From Xiphydria camelus (lineage: Eukaryota > Arthropoda > Insecta > Hymenoptera > Xiphydriidae), in contig OY783197.1 of NCBI GenBank assembly GCA_963678675.1, positions 17,974,182-18,038,181 of the forward strand: a stretch of 64,000 bases of DNA, given 5' to 3'. The notes under the pieces are model-generated. The model did no database searches and was not told the DNA's origin. It worked only from the letters and a program-made list of their open reading frames with translations. This document shows positions 21,486-33,385 of this stretch, one piece after another (the stretch's first letter is position 1; each line of letters opens with the position of its first letter). Both the position numbers and the translations under genes were made by a program.

Positions 21486-23392
21486 CGCGTCGCTAAGGCC
21501 AAAAGGTCGTATACGCCAAAGAGTGTCTTTATAAAGCTATTAGATGTACAACTCTCTTTGCTTCCGCTGTTTTCGATTCGTGCATCGCTTCGAAAGATGA
21601 CTAGTTTTTTCAACGCGGGATTCGTACGCTGCCCGAAAAATGGCAGAAAGCAGTGGCCAGCGATGGACAATACTTTGAATCGTAAATGTATAACCAGTTT
21701 TTTACAAGAAAGCCTCAAATTTCTGAACAAGGGCGGAAGCAAGGTTGTACACCTAATAAAAGGGCATAATTATGCAATTTTTTTTATTCATTCGAATGTG
21801 CCTAAATACGAATAGATGAAATGGAAAAAAAAATTATTGGAAACTTAAAGGTAAAAGGGCGTACAGGGTATGGTCGATACGTCCTTTTAGCATTAAGTTT
21901 CTTATCGATCTTAGGCTTATACTTGTACTAACAAGTATATCGATACGCCCAAACGACATTAGTTCTCATGATTTTTAAATTTAATACCAAAAGGGCGTAT
22001 CGACCATATGAAGGGTTTCTTTCAAAAACAACACTTATCAAAAACGTCAGTCCCTATAGTATTGCTAATAATGCCTACTCTTTCGTTGTATCTAGCCGTG
22101 TAGTGGTGCCTACTCTTTCGTTGTATCTAGCCGTGTAGTGGTGCCTACTCTTTCGTTATCTATCTATCTATATATATAAAAATGAATATTTGTCTGTCTG
22201 TCTGTATGTCTCGTATGCCTTCCTAAACCGTTCATCCGATTGGGATGAAATTTTGGGAAATGGTTGGACGAATGCCTGCGATGGTTTCTGAGTTAGTAAA
22301 TCTTATACAGGGTGTTCAAAAAGTCCCGGTACGGCCGATTATCTCAGCGGGAAAACATTTTAGAGAAAAATGTTTAATACAAAACTTTAAGGATTTTCCC
22401 TTGGCTACCCAGTGGTCGTATTGGATTTGACCTTGACCGTGACCTTTAAGGTAATATCAAATGCCTTCCTAAACCGTTCATCCGATTGCGATGAAATTTT
22501 GGGGAATGGTTGGACGCATGCCCGCGAAGGTTTCTTATTGTTAGTAAATCTTATAAAAGGTGTTCAAAAAGTACCGGTACTGATGATTATTATGCCTTCC
22601 TAAACCGTTCATCCGATTGCGATGAAAAGTTGGGGAATGGTTGGACGCATGTCCGCGAAGGTTTCTGAGTTAGTAAATCTTATAAAAGGTGTTCAAAAAG
22701 TACTGGTACTGATGATTATTATGCCTTCCTAAACCGTTCATCCGATTGCGATGAAAAGTTGGGGAATGGTTGGACGCATGACCGCAAAGGTTTTTGAGTT
22801 AGTAAATGTTATACAGGGTGTTCAAAAAGTCGAACTATACTTGACCTAAATTTGACCTCCGCTGACAATAAAGGTAACATGAAAAAAATGGTCAAGGACA
22901 CATTTGAACGTGAAAAAAAATTAATTTGACCTCGATATAACCTTGAAGGTAATGGTCAAGGTCAAATCCAATATGACCATTGCGTAGCCCGGGAAAAATA
23001 CTAAAAGTTTTGTATTAAAAATGTATTTAAACAATGGTGGACGGACAAAATCAATCCACAATCTACCCGTGCGAAGCCGGGACGGGCTGCTAGTAATATA
23101 ATATAATGAAAGAGTAGGCACCACTACACGGCTAGATACAATGAAAGAGTAGGTATTATTACCAATACTACAGGGATTGGCGTTTTTGACAAGTGTTGTT
23201 TTTGAAAGAAACCTTTCATATCCTATATGCCCTTTTAGCTTTAGTTTTTCAAATTTTTATTTTACCATTTTTCGAACTTTTTTTACGTATTTCTATCAGT
23301 GGCGAGAATAAATCTGGTTTAAGCCTTTCTGGCTTCTACAATACCAAAAGGGCGTAGAGTGGCGTATACGACCTTTTGGCATTAGTCACGCG
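21486..23392. mobile_element. GGGCGTA-repeat TIR element with nested hairpin and Helitron, 1907 bp
   Basis: The ends are CGCGTCGCTAAGGCCAAAAG and, reversed from the right, CGCGTGACTAATGCCAAAAG, both followed by GTCGTATACGCC. AAAAGGGCGTA-type motifs recur in both orientations (about 21850, 21945, 21992, 23225, 23345). The middle holds a pair of inverted arms (about 22005-22158 and 23094-23220, with CTAGCCGTGTAGTGG) split by the Helitron at 22159-23093. Confidence 0.7.
22159..23093 (+). mobile_element. Non-autonomous Helitron, 935 bp
   Basis: Begins TC after a host A and ends CTAG before a host T, the Helitron rule, with no target duplication. Just upstream of CTAG is a short hairpin with stem CCCGT/ACGGG (23066-23086). 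The interior carries four direct repeats starting TGCCTTCCTAAACCGTTCAT (22217, 22461, 22590, 22723) with GGTGTTCAAAAAGT stretches. There is no Rep/helicase coding sequence. The empty site is confirmed by the inverted arms on both sides. Confidence 0.88.
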
Positions 23393-24343
23393 ATATCCCT
23401 CTGCACGCGTGATAATCTTTCTTGAGTATTTGTTTTTTTAAAAAAATTCTACCCGCACCCCGGTGGAGAATAGAGTAGTTGACTTTTTTTTATAAATGAT
23501 TCAAAAAAATTTGGAAAAAATTGTCAACCCCGTATTTTTCCATTTTTCATCTTCGGCTTTATCAAAGCCGGAAAAGGATATTTAGAAATGCATTATACGT
23601 CATCGTTCGGTAAGTCTATCTCTCTCGCACTCGTAACTTGGCATAAGTGCGTTTTTCACTGCTCCTCGATGACGTTATAATTCAGCAGAGAAACACGCTT
23701 ATAACTCAGGGAATAATTGTTTTTTTTTTCGGACATTTTCATTTTCACGTGATATTAAATATGTGTACAGTTTAGAAATTGAATTTATAAATATGAACAT
23801 TTTTCTCCAGTCAAACACCGTACTTTCCACAAAAGCGACACGCTGAGCAGGATCGCGTCAATGCCGAAACATTGAATTTTTCAAAGAGTCTATTCGGAAG
23901 TTTCTCCATGCAGGATTTACGAGCGAGCACCGTGCACGCGTCCACTCGAACTACTCGTATTTTCGAAAAAGTTCACCCGGGAGTTTCTCCAAGTAGGGTT
24001 TAAAAGTGAGTTTCGTACGCGTGTCTACTTTAAATATCCCAGCGGCGCGTTACGGAACGGGCAACTGCGTCTCGTGTGGAATTGATGAATGGATGGTTTC
24101 AACGCCTCGACTCTATAAACCCGTAGGCATTTCTCATAAAAAGGATTAGAATTGAAGAAGAAAAGGATCGGATTAGGAATTCAGTATTTACAAAAAAAAA
24201 TTATATTTTTAAATTTTTGTAATCAGTGTAGGTACGTATTCGATGTCACACACAAAAGAAAATGTCCGGAAAAATAATTATTCGCTAAGTTATAAGTGTG
24301 TTTCCTTTTACAGGATAACGACATCATGAAAAAGTCGGAAATA
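23393..24343. other. Dpr intron 3 sequence, no feature recognised
   Basis: AT-rich, without open frames of note. Direct pairs such as GGAGTTTCTCCA (about 23890 and 23980) suggest diverged duplication. Confidence 0.3.
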
Positions 24344-24876
24344 CACACGGAGAAAGATGAAGCACTGAGTGCTCGGATTCCGGCACTGAGTACTCAGATT
24401 CTACAATAGTAGAATGTGATCGACTGTGTGGTACTGGAGTGATGACTCGAATTTTTGAAAATATTTGCCGTGCAAAATAGCACTTCTTTCCCCTCACATA
24501 GAAAAAAAATTGGTAAAATATTATGGCATATTATAAAATAATATTGCATTTTTTGTAATACAGCTAACGTATTATATACTAGAGGAAAGTAAAGTACAGT
24601 TTATCTTAATTTTCAATTCTCATTTCTTATTTTTCTTTATATATCTGTATGCTGTATTGCAAAAAGTATCAAATTATTTTGAAATATGCCATATTGTATT
24701 AATTTTTGACATATGAGGGGAATGAAATATTATTTTGTATGGCAACGTTTTATAAAAATTCGAATTGTCGCTCCAATGCCACAAAGTCGACCACGTAACG
24801 CCAGAATCTGGATACTCAAAACCAGAATGTAGGCACTCAGTACTCTTCATTCCAAATCCATTTTGTGCTCCGTGTG
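24344..24876. mobile_element. CACGGAG-type MITE, family H, copy 1
   Basis: Inverted ends CACACGGAG and CTCCGTGTG. The subterminal parts have GAAGCACTGAGTGCTCGGAT and, at the right, GGCACTCAGTACTCTTCATT. The interior GTAATACAGC(T/C)AACG is shared with the copy at 40991-42316. Confidence 0.78.
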
Positions 24877-26441
24877 CATTTATACCAAACAACGAGCGCG
24901 TGAGAGATAACCTTAGCCCTAGCACATACATATAACTTTTAGTTGTACAACTATTTAGTTGTGTGTCATAAGTCTATGGGAATGCATGAACGTGCACATA
25001 GTATCAACTCGATAGTTGCTCGAAAAAAAGCCTCATCGATCTCCTTTCAAGAGAGAGAGACGAGCATACAACTCGACTAAACAGTTTAGTCGATGTAAAG
25101 TTGTATGTATGCGCCAGGCCTTACAAGGCGATGACGTAGTTGCGTTTCAAAATATCGTTTTCTAGTTTTGATAAGTCCGAAAATGAAAAATGAAAAAATA
25201 CGAGGCAGATAATTTAGTCCAAATATTTCGCAAATCTGCGATAAAAAATTAGTGAAAAGACCGAATCATCGCGCCATTCAGTTAAATCACGAGAGAAACA
25301 AGCGGAGCAGCCACTCCCACTTTCGCGTTCCGAACCGAGAAGCGCGGTACGCGCCGCGGGGAGGAAAAAACTGAAATCGAAGAATGCTCACGAGTAACTC
25401 GCGCCTCGCTTGCTCGCAAGAAATCTCCGACAAACTTTCGCGGCAGCTCGAAACTAAAGCTTCCACCGCTTCGCGATATTCGAACCATCGATTCTCGGTT
25501 GTCGCCGCGAGACGCGAAAGAGAATCTCCGCCGCGTGAAATGGAAAACAACGAGGATCGGTCCTTTAAGGAATCGTCGAGGTGTTATCACTGGCGATTCA
25601 ACCGCGAGGCGGAAGAAATTCGAAACTTTTCGCGACTCGGAATCACGCGCTCTTGCGTCCGATATAAACTACCGATGAATTGTCGAAATAACTTTTAATA
25701 AAGCCCCCGCTCCCTACTCACCGCAAATTTGCAATTTTCCGCGAAAACTTTTCCACCCCTGGTCGAGGATGGGGAACGACTTTAAAGAAATCTTAAATTT
25801 TCCCTCGCGAGAGGAAACAAAAACAGGACAGAAGGAGAAACGCGCGCGCGAAGCCGCGCAAAGTACATCGCGCCGCCACGTCAGGGGTGGTATTACATTC
25901 GGTAATAATTCACCGTTAAAAAGCCCGACGGGGATCTCGAAAGGACTTCGCACCCTTCGCTCTCCGCGAGGTTCGTCGGAATCGATATAACGAAATACCG
26001 CGCGACAGTGGCACCCGAGCGTCATTTCGCGGTCGCCGATGTGCCGCATCGACGGCCGTACAATTTCCCCCCTCCGGGACAAAACCGCCACTCGAGGGGC
26101 GAGGGGGATGTATCGGTGTCCGCGCGCCGAACCCGTGTCCGGTTAAATGGTTAAAACGTTCGCGAGTCGTCGATTTCGGGAGCGCTGCCAGCGCGCGGCG
26201 GGGATTAGTTAGGTAGGGTGCGATAAATCGATCGGATCTCGAGCGTGGCTAATCGTTCACGCGTTCGGTGCTTTCTCTCCTCGCCACGCCGCCGCACAAT
26301 TGACGTGCGGTATATGCCTCCGTCTGGTGGGGAGGGGGAGGGGGAGGGGGAGGGGGAGGGGGGGGAGTTAATTTTGAATCGTTTCATTTTTAATTCTACT
26401 CGGAGGAAGCATTCGGTGGGGCTTTTTCAATTTTGACGATA
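24877..26441. other. Dpr intron 3 sequence, mostly unique
   Basis: CpG-rich from about 25260 to 26300, with overlapping motif-less frames. The run at 26329-26367 is listed separately. Confidence 0.35.
26329..26367. repeat. (GGGGGA)n tract
   Basis: About six units of GGGGGA on the + strand, ending in a G run. Confidence 0.9.
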
Positions 26442-26661
26442 CGCGGAAAAAATAGAGCTTTTACAGAATTTGTGATAAATTTCGGGACAATTTATTGTAA
26501 CGATGGCTACAATTATTTTTGTAAAAATTATAGTAACGCTTGCAACTCCTACAAGTTTTATTATAATTTTGACCGAAATTGTAATTACCGTAACGATAAA
26601 TTGGTCTTGACCCGAAATTTACCAGAAACTTTGTAAATGCTACGATTTATTTTTTCTCGCA
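26442..26661. mobile_element. MITE family E, copy 1
   Basis: Preceded by TA and starting CGCGGAAAAAATAG. The interior mirrors around ACTCCTACAAGTTTTATTAT, with GTAAAAATTATAGTAACG inverted further on. The same interior is at 40444-40652 and 49327-50385. Confidence 0.7.
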
Positions 26662-27118
26662 CGGAAAGAATTTTCCTGTACAAATTATCATGAAACTCAC
26701 GATAAAAATTACCGTTACAATCTGTAACCACAGGACAAGTTGGCATCACTATACAGGATGTTCAATCCCAAGCGCAACTGATTTTGTCTGCTTAAATGGC
26801 CAATCGCTGTATGCTTTACCCTACCTACATACAATACAAATTAATATAAGGTAAAAACCTCATCTTTCTTGTTTTCTCTTTTTATCGCTGCCTTTAGTTT
26901 CATTTGGAGTCCTCTAATTATAGTGTACCATTTCTCTAGGACTGCAGGAACTACAAAACACAATAGTCATTTTAACTTGCAAGTTCAATCGTAATACGAG
27001 TGAGGCTCGGACCTGAATTATAATCTTTAAAATGTACTTTTCTTAACGAGAAAATACCGGTTCAACGCCATCTATCAGTTATCGGGAGAAGTAGAAAGTA
27101 TACCTAAAGAGAGGTATA

Positions 27119-27185
27119 TACAAGATCTGAGTCATACACGCCGTCTATATTAAATATAGACGGCGTGTATGACTCAGATCTTGTA
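27119..27185. repeat. Perfect 67 nt palindrome (33 bp arms, 1 nt centre)
   Basis: The arms 27119-27151 and 27153-27185 are exact reverse complements, starting TACAAGATCTGAGTCATACA. It has no loop beyond a single A at 27152. The pairing stops exactly at both ends. It does not resemble the ends of any element in the window. Confidence 0.92.
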
Positions 27186-27410
27186 ATGATAAATTTTATA
27201 GTCAGCCGGTATTGTGCTTACGTAGCTTTTTATTATATTATCGATAACGCGTCGTGTATAAGCGCCGCATTATTTTATCCGTATTATAATTATAATTTCT
27301 AACAAGCAAATTTACTATTGTAGTACATCAATGTAATCGATTGCTACAAAATAAATTCTAAATTTTTCCTTTTTTACTTACTCCAACTTGGGACTGTTTC
27401 ATTTAGTCCG

Positions 27411-27971
27411 GGATCCCTCATAAGAAAAAAAAATGATTACCACTCCTCTGAAACTTTATGAGCAGCTTCATTTTGCCGAGTCTGCCAACTTTTTTATCTG
27501 CGAAAAGTTTGGTTGCCGCCGGGGTCTCGAGATATTAATAAATAATCATGTAAAATTTATGAATTTTGTTTATTGATGACCAACAAGCTGATTCTATGCC
27601 CGAAGTAAGATAAATATTTATGAAATCAAACGGTAACATTGTCCGACAAGTTTTCTGCCAGGTATGTCCAGTCCGACACACTGAACATGTGAAAATGATA
27701 AAATTTGTTAACTATTACCAACGAGCGGATTTTTTCGCCAAAGATAGATAATTATTTATAAAATTTGATGGTAACATTCTCCGACAAGTTTTCTGCCGGG
27801 TATGTCCAGTCCGAAAAAATTCATAATTTTGACATGTTTGTTAATTAATATCTCGAAACCCCGGCGGAAACCAGATTTTTCGCAAATAAAAAAGCTGGCA
27901 GACTCGGCAAAATGAAGCTACTCACAACGCGTTTCAGAGGAGTGTTAATCATTTTTTTTCATGAGGGATCG
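27411..27971. mobile_element. Fold-back element with GATCCCTCAT ends, about 560 bp
   Basis: Inverted arms of about 130 bp: GGATCCCTCATAAGAAAAAA..CACTCCTCTGAAAC at the left and the complement at the right. The middle holds a direct pair GTTTTCTGCC(A/G)GGTATGTCC (about 27650 and 27790). No coding sequence. Confidence 0.75.
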
Positions 27972-28138
27972 CTTACTAATTAGCATCCAGTTGCAATCAA
28001 GTTTGCATATTGATTTTGTTTCCCATGCGCATGATGACAACTGACCACATTGCATTTAAGCATTCATGAGCACAAGCTGGCAACATTGCATTTAAGCATT
28101 TCACTCTACTGCGCATATTTTTTGTCTCCCAGGAGTGG

Positions 28139-28449
28139 AATAAGATTTTTTCCTCACTCACGCCCATTTCGAGGCCTTTTCCAGCCTATTTTTAAGCCGT
28201 AAGATGGCATTTTTCCCGCGTGACTCCGAGCGGGAGTCCGCAGGCTGTCAAAAGTACTTTACTCAGATTGCGATTGCTTAGTCCGAAGTGGGTCCTTTTT
28301 TCAAACTGATGAACGCAACGTGAAATGAGCCGTGTATATGTTTTGTTTTGAGAAATGCAAATCCTCGAATTTTTAAGACTGTGTTTAGATTGTAGCACGA
28401 GGCATGGTGAGGCTCAGTCTGAAAAAACCTCGGATTTCCGCCTTATGGC
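28139..28449. repeat. Tandem duplication, unit 1 (about 310 bp)
   Basis: Starts TTTCCTCACTCACGCCCATT. Contains AGCCGTAAGATGGCATTTTT and GCTTAGTCCGAAGTGGGTCC. Ends CCTCGGATTTCCGCCTTATG. Unit 2 follows directly. An inverted partial copy is at the right end of the window (63472-64000). Confidence 0.8.
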
Positions 28450-28785
28450 ATAAGATACTATTCCTCACTCATGCCCACTTCGAGACCTTTTCCAGCCTAT
28501 TTTTAGACCGTAAGATGGCGTTTTTCCCGCGTGACACCGACCAGCAATCCGCAGGCTGTTAAAAGATTGCTTAGTCCGAAGTGGGTCCTTTTTCCAAACT
28601 GATAAACGCAACGTGAAATGAGTCGTGTATACTACTGTTTGTTTTGTTTTGAGAAATGGGCATTCGTGAGAAAAAATATTATATCTCATTCGGCTGAAAT
28701 CCTCGGATTTTTAAGACTGTGTTTAGGTCGTAGAACGAGGCAGTCTGAAAAAACCTCGGATTTCCGCCTAATGACATAAGATAGG
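28450..28785. repeat. Tandem duplication, unit 2
   Basis: Same order of motifs as unit 1 (TTCCTCACTCATGCCCACTT, GACCGTAAGATGGCGTTTTT, GCTTAGTCCGAAGTGGGTCC), with small deletions and about 30 extra bases before its end. Confidence 0.8.
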
Positions 28786-28787
28786 TA

Positions 28788-29713
28788 GGGGAGATCAGGG
28801 GGTTATGAGACGGGTTTTGTTTTCGTAAAAAAAAGTATAATGAAAAAACTTTTTTTCTACGCATAAATGTTTTCACATCGTGAGTAAGCATAACAACACT
28901 TTAAAGAAAGATGGGTTTGCTGACATTTCAAAAAATCCTATAAGTTTGGCCTGTTAGCTCGAAAGTTGGTTTTTCTGGATTTTTACAATGTTCGGGGGGT
29001 TGTGAGACACGCCTTCAAATCATAGAAAGTGGCATACGTTTATCAAAATTGTTTATTCAAATTAAAAAAAGAAAGCAAATGTTGCGGCTTAGAATGTATT
29101 CAAGTTTAAAAAGGTTAGATTTTTACATATAACTAATAAACAAGTTTTAGGTGCGACTTGCTACAAAATAAAAAAAAAATCATTTAAAGAAGGCTAAATT
29201 AATGAAAAACAATTAAAATTGCACAAAACGTGCAGTGTTTACAAAAAATTCAAAATACGCCCATAAAATACGATTTTTAGTAAATCGCTTTTAGAAAAAT
29301 AGCGTGTCTCACAAACCCCCGAAAATGTTGTCTCACGACCCCCCAAGTTCAATATTTTTAAAATAGCCACCGCTTCATGGATATATAAAATGTTTATCCA
29401 AAATTCTTTTTGTGTGTCAAAAGGCAACTCACCAAGGAATGATTTATATCTATAACCTTTTGTGAACACAGCTTGAAAACATGAGTGAAAATACTGCAAA
29501 CACAAATGGTCGAAAAAACTTTAAAACACAAAATTGAGGTTGCAATCTGAAGAGATACTAAGAATCCGCGTCAACGCGACGAGTGTCAAATGAAAATGGA
29601 GATACACAGGACGAGAATGAAGTTTGACAGTCATTGGTACATGTCGCACTTTTCAATTCAGTGCTGTGAGCTTGTCTCGCGACCCCCATGTCTCACAACC
29701 CCCCGATCTCCCC
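28788..29713. mobile_element. GGGG-ended TA element (pogo-like group), 926 bp
   Basis: TA lies at 28786-28787 and 29714-29715. The inverted ends are GGGGAGATCAGGGGGTTATG and, reversed from the right, GGGGAGATCGGGGGGTTGTG, continuing as AGAC. Subterminal GTGTCTCACAAACCCCC-type stretches repeat near 29000, 29300 and 29335. No intact coding sequence. Confidence 0.85.
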
Positions 29714-29715
29714 TA

Positions 29716-30335
29716 CTATTTCATATAATTTCACGTCATTTATTCTTACGCATATACATAACATATCCAAAAATGTCATGTTCTGAGGTTACAGCGAATC
29801 CGATAGTAATTTTTACAAGAAAATTTTCTCCGTGCGTGTAAATTATGCATTTTTAGCGTGAATTTAACTGGAAAAGTCAAATTCTCTTGAAAAAAAATAT
29901 CATTGGTATAAGTTAGTAAATTATCAAGAGAAGGTGGAGGATGCGGTTGAGGTTCGCCGCGTTCCACTCGACGTTTAATCATTTTATCCCGTTCCGTAAC
30001 ACCTCGGGCCGTTCGCTAAGTGCCGTTGGAGTACGGTCTACGCCACGGCGTAGCCGCCTCGGTGCATCACCGTACCTGGCCAAACTGTGCGCGTTGCCAG
30101 CGTCTAACGAGAAATTGACGGAAGCACGGTCGGGATAATTCGTGTGGGTTTGGACATACCAAGTTCTGCCCTATCTGGAGAACATGGAGACCAGCTTGCG
30201 GTGCATGTAGGAGATAGTCGGAGACGACGGAGAAAACGCGATCTATAGGGTCTACCGTTGAAAGCGCTTCCGTAATATGAGTCGAGAAATGTTATCGAGA
30301 GTCGACTGTATGGTTTACTTTTTCCGCAAAAACCG
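29716..30335. other. Dpr intron 3 sequence, no feature recognised
   Basis: Short motif-less frames only. Confidence 0.3.
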
Positions 30336-30790
30336 CACAGAGAAAAGGAATCAATTGGATCTACTGAAAATTACTCGCGAGGTCGCAAGTAAATATTTAT
30401 TTATATCAATGAAATTGCTTAACACATCAATTTGATATCTCTTCCTTACACTGAGAAAAAAAGTAGCCAACGAAATAATTTCATTGAGTCAATTTGATAG
30501 CCTAACAAATATTTGTCGGATTATCCATATGTTTAGCTCTGCCATCAAAGTTTTCATGAAATCGATCAAAGAATTTTTCGATTCCAGAAAAACGTTTTGT
30601 TGGCTCGTATTCATTCAAAATATTTGGTTAGCCCAATTAAGAGTTCCTTCAGTGTACAATCAGTATGCGATTACAAGGAAGAAATATCAGATTAATATGA
30701 AAAAATATTGAATTGACGTAAATAAATAATTACTCGCGCGACCCCGCAAGTAATTTTTAGCAGATCCAATTAATTCCTTTTCTCCGTGTG
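30336..30790. mobile_element. MITE family B, copy 2, split by family C
   Basis: The ends are CACAGAGAAAAGGAATCAAT and TTAATTCCTTTTCTCCGTGTG-like (last 20: TAATTCCTTTTCTCCGTGTG). The interior matches 6490-6747 and is interrupted by 30449-30654. Confidence 0.8.
30449..30654. mobile_element. CACTGAG MITE family C, 206 bp
   Basis: Inserted in family B with a TA duplication (30447-30448 and 30655-30656), shown by comparison with uninterrupted B copies. Starts CACTGAGAAAAAAAGTAGCC and ends GAGTTCCTTCAGTG. The second copy is at 40749-40956. Confidence 0.85.
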
Positions 30791-31601
30791 ATTGCTCAAC
30801 TTCCGCGTATCGCGAGCGAGGCGTCTACTCTGTGCAATCGAGGACTTTGCCGCGAGAACGATTTAAATCGAGTTTGAGTTGGCTCTCGCTACCGGTTCCA
30901 CTATTGTCGCGTTATACGTATAGGTATAATGGGAAACGAATGGAATATCCGTTTAAATCGAGTTTGCACGGAAATGTCTTCCATCGTCGATATAAATATT
31001 CGAGATGCACACATTTGCATTTTATTCCCCTTTAAAGTGAACCGCGATACGCCAAAAGTATATGGCATATCTTTCGTAATTATGGAGAAAGGCGAACGAT
31101 GCGATTATAAGGTCAAAGTCGGAAGCTTTTACGGGATTCCTTTGTCGTCCTTTTCTACAAAGAAGTCCGTAGCGTTGATTTTTTAAAGTAGAGCAAAATT
31201 GGTTCGTGGTAAGAGATATCTGCGTTCGCCGATATCTATATACATATATATTCGGAGAGACAATTTCCCGCGTCTATATATCTAATTGTAAGAGATTGGA
31301 TGAAACGGGGCAATGGAAGGGATTCAATCGTCGAACGCGTTCCCGTTTCTCGTGCAAAGCTTTCTCCAGGCGAATAGCGTTGAGTGTCGGTGTGAGGGAG
31401 GAATACCCGCAAAACTAAACGGGGAAGGCGCTCGCTCGCCTATCGGGCACACCGTCGCAAAACTCTTCAAAGACTTCGAGGCGAGGGAGGATTAAGTAAT
31501 GGATGAATTTATCGATCTTTCGAATTAAGGGTAATAGTTGGAGCGATGGCGACTTGTAGTGGCCCAACCGTTGCTGCTGATAAAGGGTCAACAATGATAA
31601 G
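30791..31601. other. Dpr intron 3 sequence with one degenerate dispersed repeat
   Basis: Near 31350 the string TTTCTCGTGCAAAGCTTTCT resembles blocks near 34400, 36285 and 36692 (see findings). Otherwise unique. Confidence 0.35.
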
Positions 31602-31603
31602 TA

Positions 31604-31714
31604 AGATAAGTGTACCCAGTATGGCCCACCTGACTTTGCCCCTTGTTATACTACAATAATTGACAGCGGTAGTGAGGGGCCAAGTCAGGTAGACCATATT
31701 GGGTAGACTTACCT
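31604..31714. mobile_element. TA-flanked hairpin MITE, 111 bp
   Basis: TA lies at 31602-31603 and 31715-31716. Arms of about 40 bp: AGATAAGTGTACCCAGTATG at the left and, reversed from the right, AGGTAAGTCTACCCAATATG, both continuing as CCTGACTTxGCCCCT. Confidence 0.8.
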
Positions 31715-31971
31715 TAATTTTCATTTTAATTGTGATGTTAATTTTATTCTGAATCGTTATTGACGGTTTAGCATTGATGTTTTTTTTTTCAAAATTCGAG
31801 ATGTTTTTTTACACGATAATAAGTCGACGACATGTTTATAATTATACCGACGCGACGGTAATATGGACGTTGGTTACCATAATACGAGCAGTGGTCCAGT
31901 GATGGCATATAGTTGGGAGTCGGTAATTGAATCTGCTGAAATTAGTTGAAAAAACTGTTGCCACACAAATA

Positions 31972-32990
31972 GGGGAGAGCCGGGCAATGTGGATATGTTA
32001 AGAGAGAAGAACTACTGCTATTATATTATATTCATTACTATTATAGCGACTATTATATTCATTACTTTATGTAATTCAAAGCTTATAATGTCAGATCATA
32101 CATCCTAGAATTGTGAAAGAAAAATTAGAGATTTGAAATATGTTTCGACTTAATAGTTATTTAATGTTTTGTGACACCTTCTACATCACTTGCCGGGTAC
32201 CCGGGCAAAGTGAATACCATCTTATAATTCTTCAATCGTTTGAAGACAAGGGATTTCTTAATTACAAAAGTCATCATCCAGAGGTTATAGAGTTACTGAT
32301 TCCGAATTTGAGATTGGAACTTTGAAACTCAAAGTTGCAAATCCAATATGGTGAATCGGAATTCACAAAAGCGCGTGATTTCAACGAAATTCATTTTCTG
32401 AGGATTTTTGAGATCGCTGACTTCAGATCCAAGGTCGAAATTTTTTTATTCAAAATAATCGAGCCAATGTGGCGGATAGGAATTAGTAGTGTACCGGACT
32501 TAATATATCCAAAAAAAACCCTAAATAGCAACCTTGATAAAAATCGAGCCATTTCAATGAATTCAAGTTCCCCATATTAGCCGGTATCCTTGACTAATCT
32601 TTCTCTTATACCTACTTATACACCATCTGAAAATCACATCGCGCTATTCGCTTTGCCCTATTCACTTTGCCCGGGCATGACTTTTTTGACGTATCGACGT
32701 GTTATACGGTAAGTACTAAGGTTACGAGGTAGACACATTTGATAAAATATGGGCTTCATCGAACGTACAATGTTCTTAAGTATTTTATTTTAAAGAATCA
32801 ATAGTGTTTGATACTCAAAAGTTAATGAATTTACTGCGACAAAATTTCAACGGATCGATGTGCAACGGTTTTCTCTCGTACATCGACAACGTCTCTAATC
32901 TAATCCGCTATTTATTTGTTTTCTAACTAAATACGAGATGATACTCTCGATACAGTAGGCAGCATCGTGCAGTAGAGCTTATGTCAATCT
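31972..32990. mobile_element. GGGG-ended TA element, copy 1, right end missing
   Basis: Starts after TA with GGGGAGAGCCGGGCAATGTG and matches 37714-38927 throughout (GTTAAGAGAGAAGA, CTATTCGCTTTGCCCTATTC, TACGAGATGATACTCTCGAT). It stops where the element at 32992 begins, so the last part is lost. Confidence 0.78.
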
Positions 32991-32991
32991 A

Positions 32992-33383
32992 CAGGGTGTT
33001 CTCAAACCTCTGACCCAGAGAAAAATCCTATGTTCATTAAAAGATTACGGACATGATGCGATTGATTTTATTGACATCCATTAAGAATTTACGGAGAAAT
33101 TAATTATTAAAAAGTAATTAATATTTTGAATTTATTCGACATTTATGACGGCATATCAAGGCTCATGAAGATAATCGCAATTGCTATCGTTATTATAAAC
33201 ATTATCTTCATGAGTCTTGATATGACGTCATCAATGCCGAATAAATTCAAAATATTAATTACTTTTAATAATTAATTTCTCCATAAATTCTCAACGGATT
33301 TCAATAAAATCAATTGCATTATGTCCGTAATTTTTTAACGAATATAGGATTTTCCTCTGGGTCAGAGGTTTGAAAACACCCGG
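32992..33383. mobile_element. Fold-back element, about 392 bp
   Basis: Arms of about 170 bp: CAGGGTGTTCTCAAACCTCT, and its inverted partner ending AACACCCGG. CTGACCCAGAG and CTCTGGGTCAG are exact partners. The central loop, near 33185, is about 30 bp. Confidence 0.85.
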
Positions 33384-33385
33384 CA

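Noticed and set aside
22080..22158. Short direct repeats GTGCCTACTCTTTCGTTGTA as a possible CRISPR-like or minisatellite array
   Set aside because: They are only two or three units and belong to the arm of a fold-back element that recurs inverted at 23094-23150.
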